In this document: positions 1 through 7,384 of the stretch, one piece after another
How the letters are laid out: every line of letters begins with the position of its first letter
How positions within the stretch are numbered: position 1 is the stretch's first letter
From: Neiella litorisoli
GTDB taxonomy: Bacteria; Pseudomonadota; Gammaproteobacteria; Enterobacterales; Neiellaceae
Length of the DNA stretch: 64,000 nucleotides
NCBI RefSeq assembly: GCF_014773395.1
Contig: NZ_JACXAF010000016.1
Location: forward strand, 61,154 to 125,153
Direction of reading: 5' to 3'
Notes under the pieces: model-generated
Database searches by the model: none
Seen by the model: only the letters and a program-made list of their open reading frames with translations
Told to the model about the DNA's origin: nothing
Translations under genes and position numbers: made by a program

Positions 1-1
1 C

Positions 2-496
2 GATTCAACTAAGACGTACTATCAACAGAAAAAATTTGATTGCGGACATGGAGTCATTAACAAGTTTGTTCGCTCTTCGTTAAAAAAGCAGGTGAGCCAA
101 CAATTTTCGAAAGCTTATGTTCTTTTGGATTGTGACAACAATGAACGCTTTTGTGCTTTTTACACGCTGACTTCTTTCAAGTTACTTGCTTCAGATATGG
201 AGAAGCTATCTGGCGGGAGCTTACCAAGGGACGTCCCTTGTGTTCGCTTAGTAATGCTTGGCGTTGACAATAGTCTTCAAGGGCAAGGTATAGGGCGGAA
301 AATGATGTCTGATGCTCTCCACCGAGTGCATCGCGCATCGAAAGTGATCGGTATATATGGCTTATATTTGGATGCAGACCCCGGTGCCACCGACTTTTAC
401 CTTTCGCTAGGCTTTACCCGGCTTGATGACGGAAGCCGCGACGACATCGCTAAGATGTTTTTGAGCATAGAGACCATCAATGGGGTTTTGGGATAG
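2..496 (+). CDS. GNAT-family N-acetyltransferase, 5' end outside window (toxin-like)
   Basis: The reading frame is open to the left edge, so the real start lies upstream. A GTG at 92 could be mistaken for a start, but codons 2-91 encode FDCGHGVINKFVRSSLKKQ, typical of the N-terminal part of small GNAT enzymes of the TacT/AtaT kind. The acetyl-CoA loop is visible as QGQGIG, preceded by the beta-strand RLVMLGVD, and the C-terminal half has the usual FYLSLGF element. Family members acetylate aminoacyl-tRNA and are paired with an upstream DUF1778 (ribbon-helix-helix) antitoxin, which would lie left of the window. Toxin identity is therefore inference; the GNAT fold is well supported. The base composition is more AT-rich than in the core genes that follow. 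Confidence 0.8.
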   Translation, partial: DSTKTYYQQKKFDCGHGVINKFVRSSLKKQVSQQFSKAYVLLDCDNNERFCAFYTLTSFKLLASDMEKLSGGSLPRDVPCVRLVMLGVDNSLQGQGIGRKMMSDALHRVHRASKVIGIYGLYLDADPGATDFYLSLGFTRLDDGSRDDIAKMFLSIETINGVLG

Positions 497-654
497 TTTG
501 ACCTATTGAAGCAAGGCGACCCACCTAGTTACTCCTTCAAGAAATAGAATGTTGGGAGCCTGTTTCCGATAATTCTATTACAAAGCAAGGATTTACAATC
601 CAAAGCTTGGCCGCTTTATGCAAACCGATTCGGCGGCCCACGAAGATCAGCTTA

Positions 655-1098
655 ATGTCGAGAAAAAGTGTGGCAAAATTTTATTTGTTTCTAGCAATGG
701 CAGGTTTCTTCGCAAAAGCTAATTCATGTATTGATGCGGAAGGCTTTGCTAACAAAAACACCGAAAAATATGCCAATATTTTTCGGATTGAAAGACAAGT
801 TCAAGGAGCTGCTTCAGCTTATTCGTTATTTCTACAACAGAAGTTACATGGCTCCGACTTAGAGGCGGTATCGATTCTTATAGGTTCGAGTTTTGAAAGT
901 GATTTTGACTTTTATACAGAGTTGAAGTCAGTAGATAGCGAAAAGAACCTTAATATGTATTACTTCCTGCTTTCTAATGAGTTGGCGGCAAAGTCCTCCC
1001 TAAACATATCTTATGGTGAGTGTGATTTGGTGCTGACCATTGAGCTATCCGAAATAATAGAGAACAATCCAAAGAGCTCAAAGGGGCAGAGTAAATAG
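655..1098 (+). CDS. Hypothetical secreted protein
   Basis: I do not recognise this family. The ATG at 655 gives 147 residues; the frame extends to a TTG at 607, but that adds a poorly signal-like N-terminus and has no ribosome site. From 655 the protein begins with MSRKS, a hydrophobic stretch KFYLFLAMAGFFA and a plausible cleavage site after AKA, so export is likely. The mature part has two cysteines (just after the signal and near residue 122) that could form a disulfide, is mixed alpha/beta in character and ends with a lysine/serine-rich tail. It stands alone between the GNAT gene and a terminator, in AT-rich accessory DNA. No function is proposed. Confidence 0.5.
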   Translation: MSRKSVAKFYLFLAMAGFFAKANSCIDAEGFANKNTEKYANIFRIERQVQGAASAYSLFLQQKLHGSDLEAVSILIGSSFESDFDFYTELKSVDSEKNLNMYYFLLSNELAAKSSLNISYGECDLVLTIELSEIIENNPKSSKGQSK

Positions 1099-1135
1099 GT
1101 TTTTTGTTTTCTAGAGCCCGAGTGATCTCTCATCA

Positions 1136-1160
1136 AAAGCCCCGTTTGTCGGGGCTTTGC
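1136..1160 (+). terminator. Rho-independent terminator
   Basis: A GC-rich hairpin with arms AGCCCCG/CGGGGCT around a five-base loop is followed by TTGCTT. It lies 38 bases after the stop of the secreted hypothetical gene and separates it from the non-coding stretch before mnmC. Confidence 0.75.
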
Positions 1161-1499
1161 TTATTGGCCGTCTGGAAATTTTTAGTGGAATGCTGGCAGA
1201 TTTGCTTTGCACTGGCGGAAGGTTTTGTCTGGAGCTGTGGCAGCGTGCGGGTGGAATTTACACCCAAAATTCGCTTCAAGCGAAAGCGAGCTTTGGCGAT
1301 AGCAAATCTCACCCCATGCTGACGCTCAAGCACATCCATGTCGGCTGAAGCACCTCTGTGCATTATTTGCTGCCTCTTTATGTCATCGCGGACTACCAAG
1401 AACACAAGGCTGATACAGCTGGTTACCCGTTGTTGAACATTGAACATTGAACCCTGAAATAATCGGGTCGAACGCGGGGTAGGAATTGGATCATCAAGA
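1161..1499. other. Gene-poor intergenic stretch with a heptamer repeat
   Basis: About 340 bases between the terminator and the mnmC stop codon. Open frames on both strands here are short, lack ribosome sites and show no recognisable protein features. The only visible structure is three tandem copies of TTGAACA/TTGAACA/TTGAACC at 1433-1453. No RNA gene or terminator for mnmC is evident. Confidence 0.5.
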
Positions 1500-3476
1500 C
1501 TAATCAAACAAAGGGCGGTTTTTCTTCAAGCGACGCCAGACGAATCGCCCTGGGTGGACTGCATCCAATAAAGCCTGTGAAGTTGGCTGACTACTATTAC
1601 AGATATAGCTAGTGATGATGTCAGCGGCGAGAGGACCAGAGCAGATGCCTCTAGCACCGAGGCCGGAGATCACATACAAGCCGCTCTGCTGAGCCAGTTC
1701 GGAAAGTGGCGTCGTTTGTGGCAAGGCCCCAACAGATTCCCAGTCGGGAATTGGCCCAACAATGGGAAAGTGATCGCGCAGCACTGCGCGAAAGCCGACT
1801 CGGCCCTCGGCTGGGGAGCTCAGCCACTGCTGAGTCAATTGCGACTCTGGCAGGGCTTGCTGCAGTCGCTCAAGGTTGATTTGATGGTCGTCATCGAGCA
1901 GTTCATCACTTCTGTTGTCGCGTGAGAATGTCGCGCCCATACAATGACTGCGCCAATCTCCACCGCCAGCAGGAGTTAAGTAACCGGTGTGGCAGATCAC
2001 TGTTTTTAGCTGTGTGCTTTGAGCCGTGGCAGGGACATGGCTGACTTGCCCGCGAACTGCGCTGATGGGCAAATGACGGCTGACATGAAAGCCATTCGAG
2101 TCGATGCCTGCAGCAATAACCACTTGGTCAGCCTCAATCGTCTGATCGCCTTGCAATAACCAGTGTTCACCCGTTTTGACAATGTCGTCGACTCGCCAAC
2201 CCAAGTGAACATCATGCCCCTTTGCGAGCAGCCAACCACCGATAAACCGACAGATATCGCCAGGACAGAACCAACCTGCGTTTGGGTAATAAACGGCATC
2301 ATGCGGGATATCGATGCCGGCCAGTTCGCTGGCTCGTTCGGCATCGACGGCCTGCACTAGCGTTGCTGGATAAGGCTGGCTAATAATGGCGGCGTGTTTG
2401 CGAGTCAGTTCCTCATTGCTGTTGAGGTGCAACAAACCGCTCCACTGGTGGCGGATCGTGTCTGTCTGAGCCGTTAGCCACTGGTAGTCTCGGCGGGCAA
2501 AATCAAACGCCTGCCAATAGAATTGCGACAATTCACCGGGTTGCGGCGTCAATAGCGGGTAGAGCGCGCCTTGGCGGTTACCACTCGCGGCCGAGGCAAG
2601 CTGCTCATCGGCACACAACAAGACAACCTGCTTGCCAGCAAGCGCCAGTTTCCATGCGGTTAAGCATGCCGCTAAGCCGCCACCAATGATGGCAACCGTT
2701 TGACGCGTGGTGTCAGCTGCAGGAGTTTGCAGGCTTGCTTTGCTGGCAATGGTCATGTCGCGCTTGTTGCCATAGCCGGGTTGTTTCTTCACGGTAAAGC
2801 CCGCTTGCGCTAGGCCTCGGCGCACTAATCCTGCGGCGGTGAACGTTGCTACCGAAGCTCCAGAACGCGACAGCCGAAACATTTGATCAAATAGACTCTG
2901 CTGCCACATTTGCGGATTTTTACTGGGCGCAAAACCATCTAGAAACCAAGCATCGACAATGCCGTTGGAGTCAGCCGGTACGCTCGGCATGACCTCATTC
3001 ACATCGCCCAACCATAAATCTAAAATGATCCGACCTTGGTCAAAGCTTAATCGGTGGCAACCACTGCGCAGCTCAGTTGGAAAATGCTGCTGCAATTGCT
3101 TGGCGTATTGCGCTAGGTTGGGAAAGTGGTGATGAGCTGCTGCGAGATCAGCACTGGTCAGAGGGAACTTTTCAAACGAAATAAAATGCAGTTGTTGTGC
3201 GCCGTTTGCTGAACCTTGACTAAGATAATCATCGAATGCCTGCCAGCTGGCGAGAAAGTTAAGGCCAGTACCAAAACCCGTTTCGGCAATAGTAAATGAG
3301 TTACAGCTGTGCGCTCGCCAGCGACTGGGTAGGTTATTTGCCGCTAAAAATACATATTGGCTTTCAGCAAGGCCGTCATCATTAGAGAAATAAACGTCAT
3401 CGAAATCTTCTGCAACTGGCGTGCCGTGGGCGTTGAAATGTAGGTTGGCAGAGTGAATTTTCTGTTCAGAACTCAT
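1500..3476 (-). CDS. mnmC: Bifunctional tRNA 5-methylaminomethyl-2-thiouridine biosynthesis protein MnmC
   Basis: The enzyme completes mnm5(s2)U34 at the wobble position of several tRNAs: its FAD half removes the carboxymethyl group from cmnm5U and its SAM-dependent half methylates the product. Residues about 1-250 form the methyltransferase domain with the SAM loop ETGFGTGLNF and the conserved WFLDGFAPSKNPQMW. From about 260 a Rossmann dinucleotide motif IIGGGLAACLTAW opens the FAD-dependent oxidoreductase domain, which closes with GLGARGICSGPLAA. The length of 658 residues is normal for the fused protein. It is transcribed away from fabB, its usual gammaproteobacterial neighbour, so the two share the intergenic control region. 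Confidence 0.95.
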   Translation of the reverse strand: MSSEQKIHSANLHFNAHGTPVAEDFDDVYFSNDDGLAESQYVFLAANNLPSRWRAHSCNSFTIAETGFGTGLNFLASWQAFDDYLSQGSANGAQQLHFISFEKFPLTSADLAAAHHHFPNLAQYAKQLQQHFPTELRSGCHRLSFDQGRIILDLWLGDVNEVMPSVPADSNGIVDAWFLDGFAPSKNPQMWQQSLFDQMFRLSRSGASVATFTAAGLVRRGLAQAGFTVKKQPGYGNKRDMTIASKASLQTPAADTTRQTVAIIGGGLAACLTAWKLALAGKQVVLLCADEQLASAASGNRQGALYPLLTPQPGELSQFYWQAFDFARRDYQWLTAQTDTIRHQWSGLLHLNSNEELTRKHAAIISQPYPATLVQAVDAERASELAGIDIPHDAVYYPNAGWFCPGDICRFIGGWLLAKGHDVHLGWRVDDIVKTGEHWLLQGDQTIEADQVVIAAGIDSNGFHVSRHLPISAVRGQVSHVPATAQSTQLKTVICHTGYLTPAGGGDWRSHCMGATFSRDNRSDELLDDDHQINLERLQQALPESQLTQQWLSSPAEGRVGFRAVLRDHFPIVGPIPDWESVGALPQTTPLSELAQQSGLYVISGLGARGICSGPLAADIITSYICNSSQPTSQALLDAVHPGRFVWRRLKKNRPLFD

Positions 3477-3524
3477 ATTAGCGTGGCATGGCGATTAAAG
3501 TGGCGCTACTATAACCGACAAATT

Positions 3525-3541
3525 AGCGTACACGTGTAACT
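3525..3541. promoter_or_regulatory. Putative FabR operator upstream of fabB
   Basis: AGCGTACACGTGTAACT contains the perfect ten-base palindrome TACACGTGTA (3529-3538). It closely resembles, from memory, the FabR (YijC) site in front of fabB/fabA in enterobacteria. A candidate -10 TATAGA lies at 3565-3570, so the operator would overlap the -35 region. FabR represses unsaturated fatty-acid synthesis when unsaturated acyl chains are plentiful. Confidence 0.7.
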
Positions 3542-3637
3542 TTATTGTAAGCAAAGCAGACCAGTATAGAGTCTGAATACAATTACAATTCACGCGTTTT
3601 TGTACCAGCAGGTTTCTAAATTAAACAGGAATTATCA

Positions 3638-4849
3638 ATGAAAAGAGCCGTTATCACCGGTTTAGGCGTTGTTTCGAGTCTTGGTAACAATGCCGAGGAA
3701 GTCTTGGCTTCTTTGCGTGCGGGCAAATCAGGGATTCGCGCATCTGAACAGTTCAAAGAAATGGGTATGCGCAGCCAGGTTTGGGGCGATGTGCAACTCA
3801 ATACCAAGGAACATGTCGACCGTCGCGCACTGCGTTTTATGGGTGATGCCGCTGCCTATGCTTATATCGCCATGGGTCAAGCCATTGAAGATTCCGGTTT
3901 AACTGAAGCGCAAGTATCTAACGTCCGCACCGGTTTAGTGGCCGGCTCTGGTGGCGCCAGCTCAGAAAACCAAGTGTTGGCTGCCGACATTCTGCGTGAA
4001 AAAGGCGTCAAGCGCATTGGCCCTTATATGGTGCCTCGAACCATGGGCAGTACCACTTCTGCTTGTCTGGCAACGCCATTCAAAATTAAAGGCGTCAACT
4101 ACTCCATGAGTTCAGCTTGCGCGACCTCTGCCCATTGTATTGGTCATGCTTGGGAATTGATTCAGCTGGGCAAACAAGACGTGGTCTTTGCCGGTGGTGG
4201 TGAAGAATGTCACTGGTCGTTGGCAATGCAGTTTGATGCCATGGGCGCGTTGTCGACCAAGTACAACGACACACCAGAGAAAGCGTCACGTACCTATGAC
4301 GCCGATCGTGATGGCTTTGTTATTTCCGGCGGCGGCGGCATGGTTGTGGTCGAAGAACTCGAACACGCACTTGCTCGTGGCGCCAAAATTTATGCTGAAA
4401 TCGTCGGTTACGGTGCGACATCCGATGGCTACGACATGGTGGCTCCGTCTGGCGAAGGCGCAATCCGCTGTATGCAACAAGCGATGAGCACCACTGACGG
4501 TAAAATCGACTACCTCAATACTCACGGTACCTCGACACCAGTTGGTGATGTCAAAGAGTTGGAAGCCATTCAACATGTCTTTGGTGACAACTCGCCAATG
4601 ATTAGCGCCACTAAGTCATTGTCGGGCCACGCCCTTGGTGCAGCAGGTGTTCACGAAGCCATTTACTCGTTGTTAATGGTTGAAAATGGTTTCGTTTCGC
4701 CATCAATCAATGTTGAAAATCTCGATGAAGCCGCACAAGGGCTGAACATTGTGACCGAACCAACAGACGCCGAGCTGACTCAAGTGATGTCAAACAGTTT
4801 TGGCTTCGGCGGTACTAACGCCACTTTGGTTTTCAAAAAGTACAGCTAA
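3638..4849 (+). CDS. fabB: Beta-ketoacyl-ACP synthase I
   Basis: FabB condenses malonyl-ACP with acyl-ACP and is specifically needed to elongate the cis-unsaturated intermediate made by FabA. The thiolase-fold Cys-His-His triad is intact: Cys161 in [10 protein letters not shown], His296 in [11 protein letters not shown] and His331 in SGHALGAAG. The C-terminal [10 protein letters not shown] loop is present. The 403-residue length matches KAS I (E. coli triad 163/298/333). The ATG has an upstream AGGAATTATCA. It is a single-gene unit, with a FabR-like operator before it and a strong terminator after it. FabA is not in the window. Confidence 0.97.
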   Translation: MKRAVITGLGVVSSLGNNAEEVLASLRAGKSGIRASEQFKEMGMRSQVWGDVQLNTKEHVDRRALRFMGDAAAYAYIAMGQAIEDSGLTEAQVSNVRTGLVAGSGGASSENQVLAADILREKGVKRIGPYMVPRTMGSTTSACLATPFKIKGVNYSMSSACATSAHCIGHAWELIQLGKQDVVFAGGGEECHWSLAMQFDAMGALSTKYNDTPEKASRTYDADRDGFVISGGGGMVVVEELEHALARGAKIYAEIVGYGATSDGYDMVAPSGEGAIRCMQQAMSTTDGKIDYLNTHGTSTPVGDVKELEAIQHVFGDNSPMISATKSLSGHALGAAGVHEAIYSLLMVENGFVSPSINVENLDEAAQGLNIVTEPTDAELTQVMSNSFGFGGTNATLVFKKYS

Positions 4850-4867
4850 CGCTATCGTTGGCCTTGC

Positions 4868-4892
4868 AAAACCGGCCATCTGGCCGGTTTTT
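4868..4892 (+). terminator. Rho-independent terminator of fabB
   Basis: Perfect nine-pair stem AAACCGGCC/GGCCGGTTT with a four-base loop, running into a T-run, 18 bases after the fabB stop. Confidence 0.9.
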
Positions 4893-4983
4893 TAGTTTTA
4901 ATGGTGCTGTGGCGTTCTGGACAGGCGAACTAAAAAAGCATACATTCGCCCTGATTTTTAGACTTCTAGATGGATAAACAATC

Positions 4984-6117
4984 ATGCGCATTCTAGCCGA
5001 TGAGAACATGCCTTATGTCGAGGAGTTATTCTCGCCCTTTGGCGAGGTCATTCGGGCGCCTGGGCGTGATATTGGCGCTGACATGTTGGTTGATGTTGAT
5101 GTGCTGCTGGTTCGTTCCGTCACCAAAGTGAATGCCGAGTTATTGCGCAAAGCCAATAAGCTTCACTTTGTCGGTACCGCCACCATCGGCACCGATCATA
5201 TTGATCAACAATTCCTCAGCGATAAGGGCATTGCCTTTACCAATGCGCCAGGCTGTAATGCGTATGCGGTTTGTGACTATGTGCTGAGTTGCTTGTTACT
5301 GATTGCCGAGCGGCGCCAATTAACGTTAGCGGGCCTGACCATGGGCGTGGTTGGTATTGGTAATATTGGCAAGCGTTTGCTGCCTCGGTTACAAGCGCTT
5401 GGCCTTCAGGTGCTGGTCAATGACCCTCCGCGAGCGGCTGCGGAGCCCGATTTTCAATCGACACCACTGAATCAATTGCTGCAGCAAGCGGATATCGTCA
5501 CCTTTCACGTGCCTTTGCAGCGCGATGGCGAGCATCCAACGTTTCATTTAATCGGTCCGAGCCAACTTGAGTTGCTCAAACCCAATGCCATCATCATTAA
5601 TGCTTGCCGCGGAGAGGTGATCGACAACCACGCCCTGTTGCAACATATGGCCACGCATCCCCAACTATCAGTGGTACTTGATGTGTGGGAAAACGAGCCG
5701 AATCCGAATCAGGATTTACTCCGAGCGGTTGATATCGCGACACCGCACATCGCCGGCTATTCTCAAGAAGGTAAGGCGTTTGGCACCAGTATTGTCTACG
5801 ATCATTGGGCTAACTTGCATGGTCATGCGCCTGCCGATGTACAGGCTTTATTACCGCCGCCCGATTTGGCCGCGATGATTTTGGCTGGAGCACCGAAGCA
5901 ATCGATACTCAAGCAACTGGTGCAAGCAGTGTACGATGTCCGTAATGATGATGAGCGAATGCGTCAGGCCGTCAATCAGGCTGAGTATTTTGACCGGTTG
6001 CGGAAAACCTATCCATTGCGCCGAGAGTTGCTCAGCACACACATTCAATTTTTAGAACTTGCAGAGCCAGTGGCGCGCGATACCATCGCCCAGCTTGGTT
6101 TTCAGGTGCGAACATAA
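4984..6117 (+). CDS. pdxB: Erythronate-4-phosphate dehydrogenase
   Basis: Second step of DXP-dependent pyridoxal phosphate synthesis: NAD-dependent oxidation of 4-phosphoerythronate. It belongs to the D-2-hydroxyacid dehydrogenase superfamily. Visible are the short N-terminal catalytic part beginning MRILADENMPY, the NAD loop VGIGNIGKRLL (about residue 122), the catalytic arginine in NACRGEVID, and the histidine in TPHIAGYSQEGKA; the C-terminal dimerisation tail specific to PdxB follows. The length of 377 is normal. It lies 30 bases upstream of asd, same strand, as in the enterobacterial pdxB-usg-truA order, and is probably co-transcribed with it. Confidence 0.95.
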   Translation: MRILADENMPYVEELFSPFGEVIRAPGRDIGADMLVDVDVLLVRSVTKVNAELLRKANKLHFVGTATIGTDHIDQQFLSDKGIAFTNAPGCNAYAVCDYVLSCLLLIAERRQLTLAGLTMGVVGIGNIGKRLLPRLQALGLQVLVNDPPRAAAEPDFQSTPLNQLLQQADIVTFHVPLQRDGEHPTFHLIGPSQLELLKPNAIIINACRGEVIDNHALLQHMATHPQLSVVLDVWENEPNPNQDLLRAVDIATPHIAGYSQEGKAFGTSIVYDHWANLHGHAPADVQALLPPPDLAAMILAGAPKQSILKQLVQAVYDVRNDDERMRQAVNQAEYFDRLRKTYPLRRELLSTHIQFLELAEPVARDTIAQLGFQVRT

Positions 6118-6147
6118 ATCACAGATGACAAAGCGGAGAATCCAAGC

Positions 6148-7164
6148 ATGTCAGCCAAATATAATGTTGCCGTTTTAGGCGCTACCGGCGTGGTCGGCCA
6201 AACCATGCTCGATATTCTCGCCGAACGCGAGTTTCCAGTCGATCAGGTCTTCGCGCTGGCCAGTGCCAGAAGTGCAGGTGGTACAGTGAAATTTGGCAAC
6301 AAGCAACTCGAAGTGCTGGATGCCGAGGAGTTCGACTGGGATCAGGTTCAGCTGGGCTTTTTTAGTGCTGGCGGCTCTGTATCTGCCAAATATGCACCAA
6401 TCGCCGCCGAGGCAGGTTGCGTCGTCATCGACAACACCTCTGAGTTTCGCTATGAGCCTGATATTCCTTTGGTTGTGCCCGAAGTGAATGCTCATGATTT
6501 AGCCAACTTCCGCAATCGGAATATTATTGCTAACCCCAACTGCTCGACCATTCAGATGGTCGTTGCGCTAAGCCCGATTCATCGCACGGTGGGCATTAGC
6601 CGCATCAATGTATCGACTTATCAATCGGTTTCCGGCACAGGCAAAGAAGCCATTGAAGAGTTGGCCTCACAAGTGGGGGAAATGCTCAATGGTCGGCCAG
6701 CAAGCCACAAAGTTTACCCAAAAACGATTGCTTTTAATGTGTTGCCTCACATTGATGTATTTCAGGATAACGGCTACACCAAAGAAGAAATGAAAATGGT
6801 CTGGGAAACTCAGAAGATCCTCGGCGATGAGACCGTGTTAGTGAACCCGACCGCAGTGCGCGTGCCGGTTATGTATGGTCACGCCGAAGCGGTTCATATC
6901 GAAACCCGTGACCAAATCGATGCCGAAGGCGTTAAGGCGCTGCTGCGTGAAGCCGAGGGCGTGATCTTATTTGAAGATGACAGCGACTACCCAACCCAGT
7001 TGGAAGAAGGCAGTGGTAATGATGAGGTCTACGTGGGGCGCGTACGCAATGACATTAGTCACCCGCACGGCATTAATCTCTGGGTGGTGGCTGATAATGT
7101 GCGTAAAGGTGCGGCATTAAATAGCGTGCAAATCGCCGAAGTACTGATCCGCGACTATCTGTAG
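6148..7164 (+). CDS. asd: Aspartate-semialdehyde dehydrogenase
   Basis: Catalyses NADPH-dependent reduction of beta-aspartyl phosphate to aspartate semialdehyde, the branch point to lysine/diaminopimelate, methionine and threonine. The N-terminal nucleotide loop is LGATGVVGQTM. The acyl-accepting cysteine is Cys132 in NPNCSTIQM, and the substrate/base region YPKTIAFNVLPHID and HPHGINLWVVADN are intact. In E. coli this locus holds the Asd-like gene usg; here every key Asd residue is present, so an active Asd is the best call. 338 residues; followed by a strong terminator. Confidence 0.92.
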   Translation: MSAKYNVAVLGATGVVGQTMLDILAEREFPVDQVFALASARSAGGTVKFGNKQLEVLDAEEFDWDQVQLGFFSAGGSVSAKYAPIAAEAGCVVIDNTSEFRYEPDIPLVVPEVNAHDLANFRNRNIIANPNCSTIQMVVALSPIHRTVGISRINVSTYQSVSGTGKEAIEELASQVGEMLNGRPASHKVYPKTIAFNVLPHIDVFQDNGYTKEEMKMVWETQKILGDETVLVNPTAVRVPVMYGHAEAVHIETRDQIDAEGVKALLREAEGVILFEDDSDYPTQLEEGSGNDEVYVGRVRNDISHPHGINLWVVADNVRKGAALNSVQIAEVLIRDYL

Positions 7165-7201
7165 GGCGATTTTTATATTCGGATGTCAATATCTTGACGA
7201 C

Positions 7202-7230
7202 AAAAAGCCAGTCGCGTACTGGCTTTTTTT
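7202..7230 (+). terminator. Rho-independent terminator of pdxB-asd
   Basis: Eleven-pair stem AAAAAGCCAGT/ACTGGCTTTTT with loop CGCGT and a T-run, 38 bases after the asd stop. The symmetric A and T tracts could let it work in both directions. Confidence 0.9.
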
Positions 7231-7384
7231 ATGGTCAGCGTTTTACCATTGATTGCTATGGGTATTGCTACAAGTTGCGATATGGGTAGTGGCGTTGGAA
7301 TGCGAATTGCTTATTATGTTGGGATAAAGCGACAATTAAGCAATTGTGCCCATATTCCGGCGCAGCACAGTAAAGGAAAGGAAT

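Noticed and set aside
490..660. Possible integron cassette boundary (attC-like) between the first two genes
   Set aside because: Looked for paired core sites with the expected inverted symmetry and saw none that hold up.
1133..1507. Minus-strand open frame of 124 codons between the first terminator and mnmC
   Set aside because: No ribosome site or recognisable protein features, and it runs through a terminator and the heptamer repeat; treated as non-coding.
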